From Blautia coccoides (lineage in GTDB: Bacteria > Bacillota > Clostridia > Lachnospirales > Lachnospiraceae), in NCBI RefSeq assembly GCF_034355335.1, contig NZ_CP136422.1, positions 1,119,001 through 1,183,000 of the forward strand: a DNA stretch of 64,000 nt. Direction: 5' to 3'. A program made the position numbers and the translations under genes. Numbering within the stretch: the stretch's first letter is position 1; each line of letters begins with the position of its first letter. Positions 63,673 to 64,000 of the stretch are shown piece after piece. Under the pieces are notes generated by a model. It made no database searches, was not told the DNA's origin, and worked only from the letters and a program-made list of their open reading frames with translations.

Positions 63673-64000
63673 ATGTTCGATTTTAACAAACCCAAAATTC
63701 AAATCACAGAAATGTCTGATGATAAGAGATATGGGAAATTCGTTGTGGAACCACTGGAGCGAGGATATGGTATTACTCTTGGCAACTCTTTGAGAAGAAT
63801 CATGCTTTCTTCTTTACCGGGTGCCGCAGTGAGCCAGGTCAAGATTGACGGCGTTCTGCACGAATTCAGTTCTATTCCAGGTGTGAAAGAGGATGTGACA
63901 CAGATCATCATGAATCTGAAAAACCTGGCAATCAAGAACACAAGCGACAGCACAGAACCCAAGACAGCTTATATCGAGTTTGAAGGCGAAGGTGTTGTCA
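63673..64000 (+). CDS. rpoA: RNA polymerase alpha subunit, N-terminal part (3' truncated by window)
   Basis: The first 109 residues of Rpo[62 protein letters not shown] is the dimerisation domain that starts polymerase assembly. AAGGAGGG precedes the ATG. The gene continues beyond the window. Confidence 0.97.
   Translation, partial: MFDFNKPKIQITEMSDDKRYGKFVVEPLERGYGITLGNSLRRIMLSSLPGAAVSQVKIDGVLHEFSSIPGVKEDVTQIIMNLKNLAIKNTSDSTEPKTAYIEFEGEGVV

Overview
The window looks like the chromosome of a spore-forming, saccharolytic gut Firmicute of the family Lachnospiraceae (Blautia-like). The basis is moderate GC with AGGAGG-type ribosome binding sites, spoVAC-AD-AE sporulation genes, YesM/YesN-type sensor pairs beside ABC sugar importers, paired GH38 mannosidases, and a clostridial-style S10-spc-alpha ribosomal cluster. 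The genus is inference only; there is no rRNA gene here.

Layout. 0-6.6 kb: tail of a sugar operon (GH4 C-terminus, GH38 alpha-mannosidase, M17 aminopeptidase, a 524-residue protein I cannot name). 6.7-7.5 kb: an Rpn-type gene broken by an internal deletion. 7.6-14.7 kb: an ABC importer (two permeases and a lipoprotein), a D-lyxose/mannose isomerase-type cupin and a GH2 beta-mannosidase. 14.8-21.8 kb: small alarmone synthetase, spoVAC/AD/AE, tcdA-like, murB, rapZ, whiA and a Crh-like HPr. 21.8-29.5 kb: a BTAD regulator, araA with probable operators, then accessory genes (TetR + membrane protein, MATE + PadR, GNAT). 29.6-40.8 kb: histidine kinase, AraC-type response regulator, membrane-anchored binding protein, ABC importer and a second GH38. 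41-47.2 kb: M18 aminopeptidase, a signal-peptidase-like membrane protein, a repeat island, a small membrane protein, L-lactate dehydrogenase and malic enzyme. 47.3-64 kb: rpsJ to rpoA (truncated by the window), with secY, adk, map, a KOW protein and infA.

How the genes fit together. Two GH38 alpha-mannosidases, a GH2 beta-mannosidase, a mannose/lyxose isomerase-type enzyme and two importers without their own ATPase suggest uptake and intracellular breakdown of mannose-rich oligosaccharides, perhaps N-glycan pieces. The kinase/regulator/binding-protein trio probably senses the ligand for the second importer. The rapZ-whiA-HPr block recalls the Bacillus yvcJ-K-L-crh operon, but without yvcK and with Glu in place of the phosphorylated His15.

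Most unusual is a family of long-armed DNA hairpins at 28.6, 43.7, 44.3 and 60.8 kb. Three copies have arms of 36-49 nt that are perfect or nearly perfect, around a structured core of 107-111 nt. Arm sequences differ between copies, but the boundary motifs are shared, and two arrays of 32-bp and 35-bp tandem repeats abut them. Two copies share a core whose inner stem shows a compensatory base-pair change. One copy with its array splits the ribosomal cluster between infA and rpmJ. I do not recognise this element; it is the best candidate here for something undescribed.
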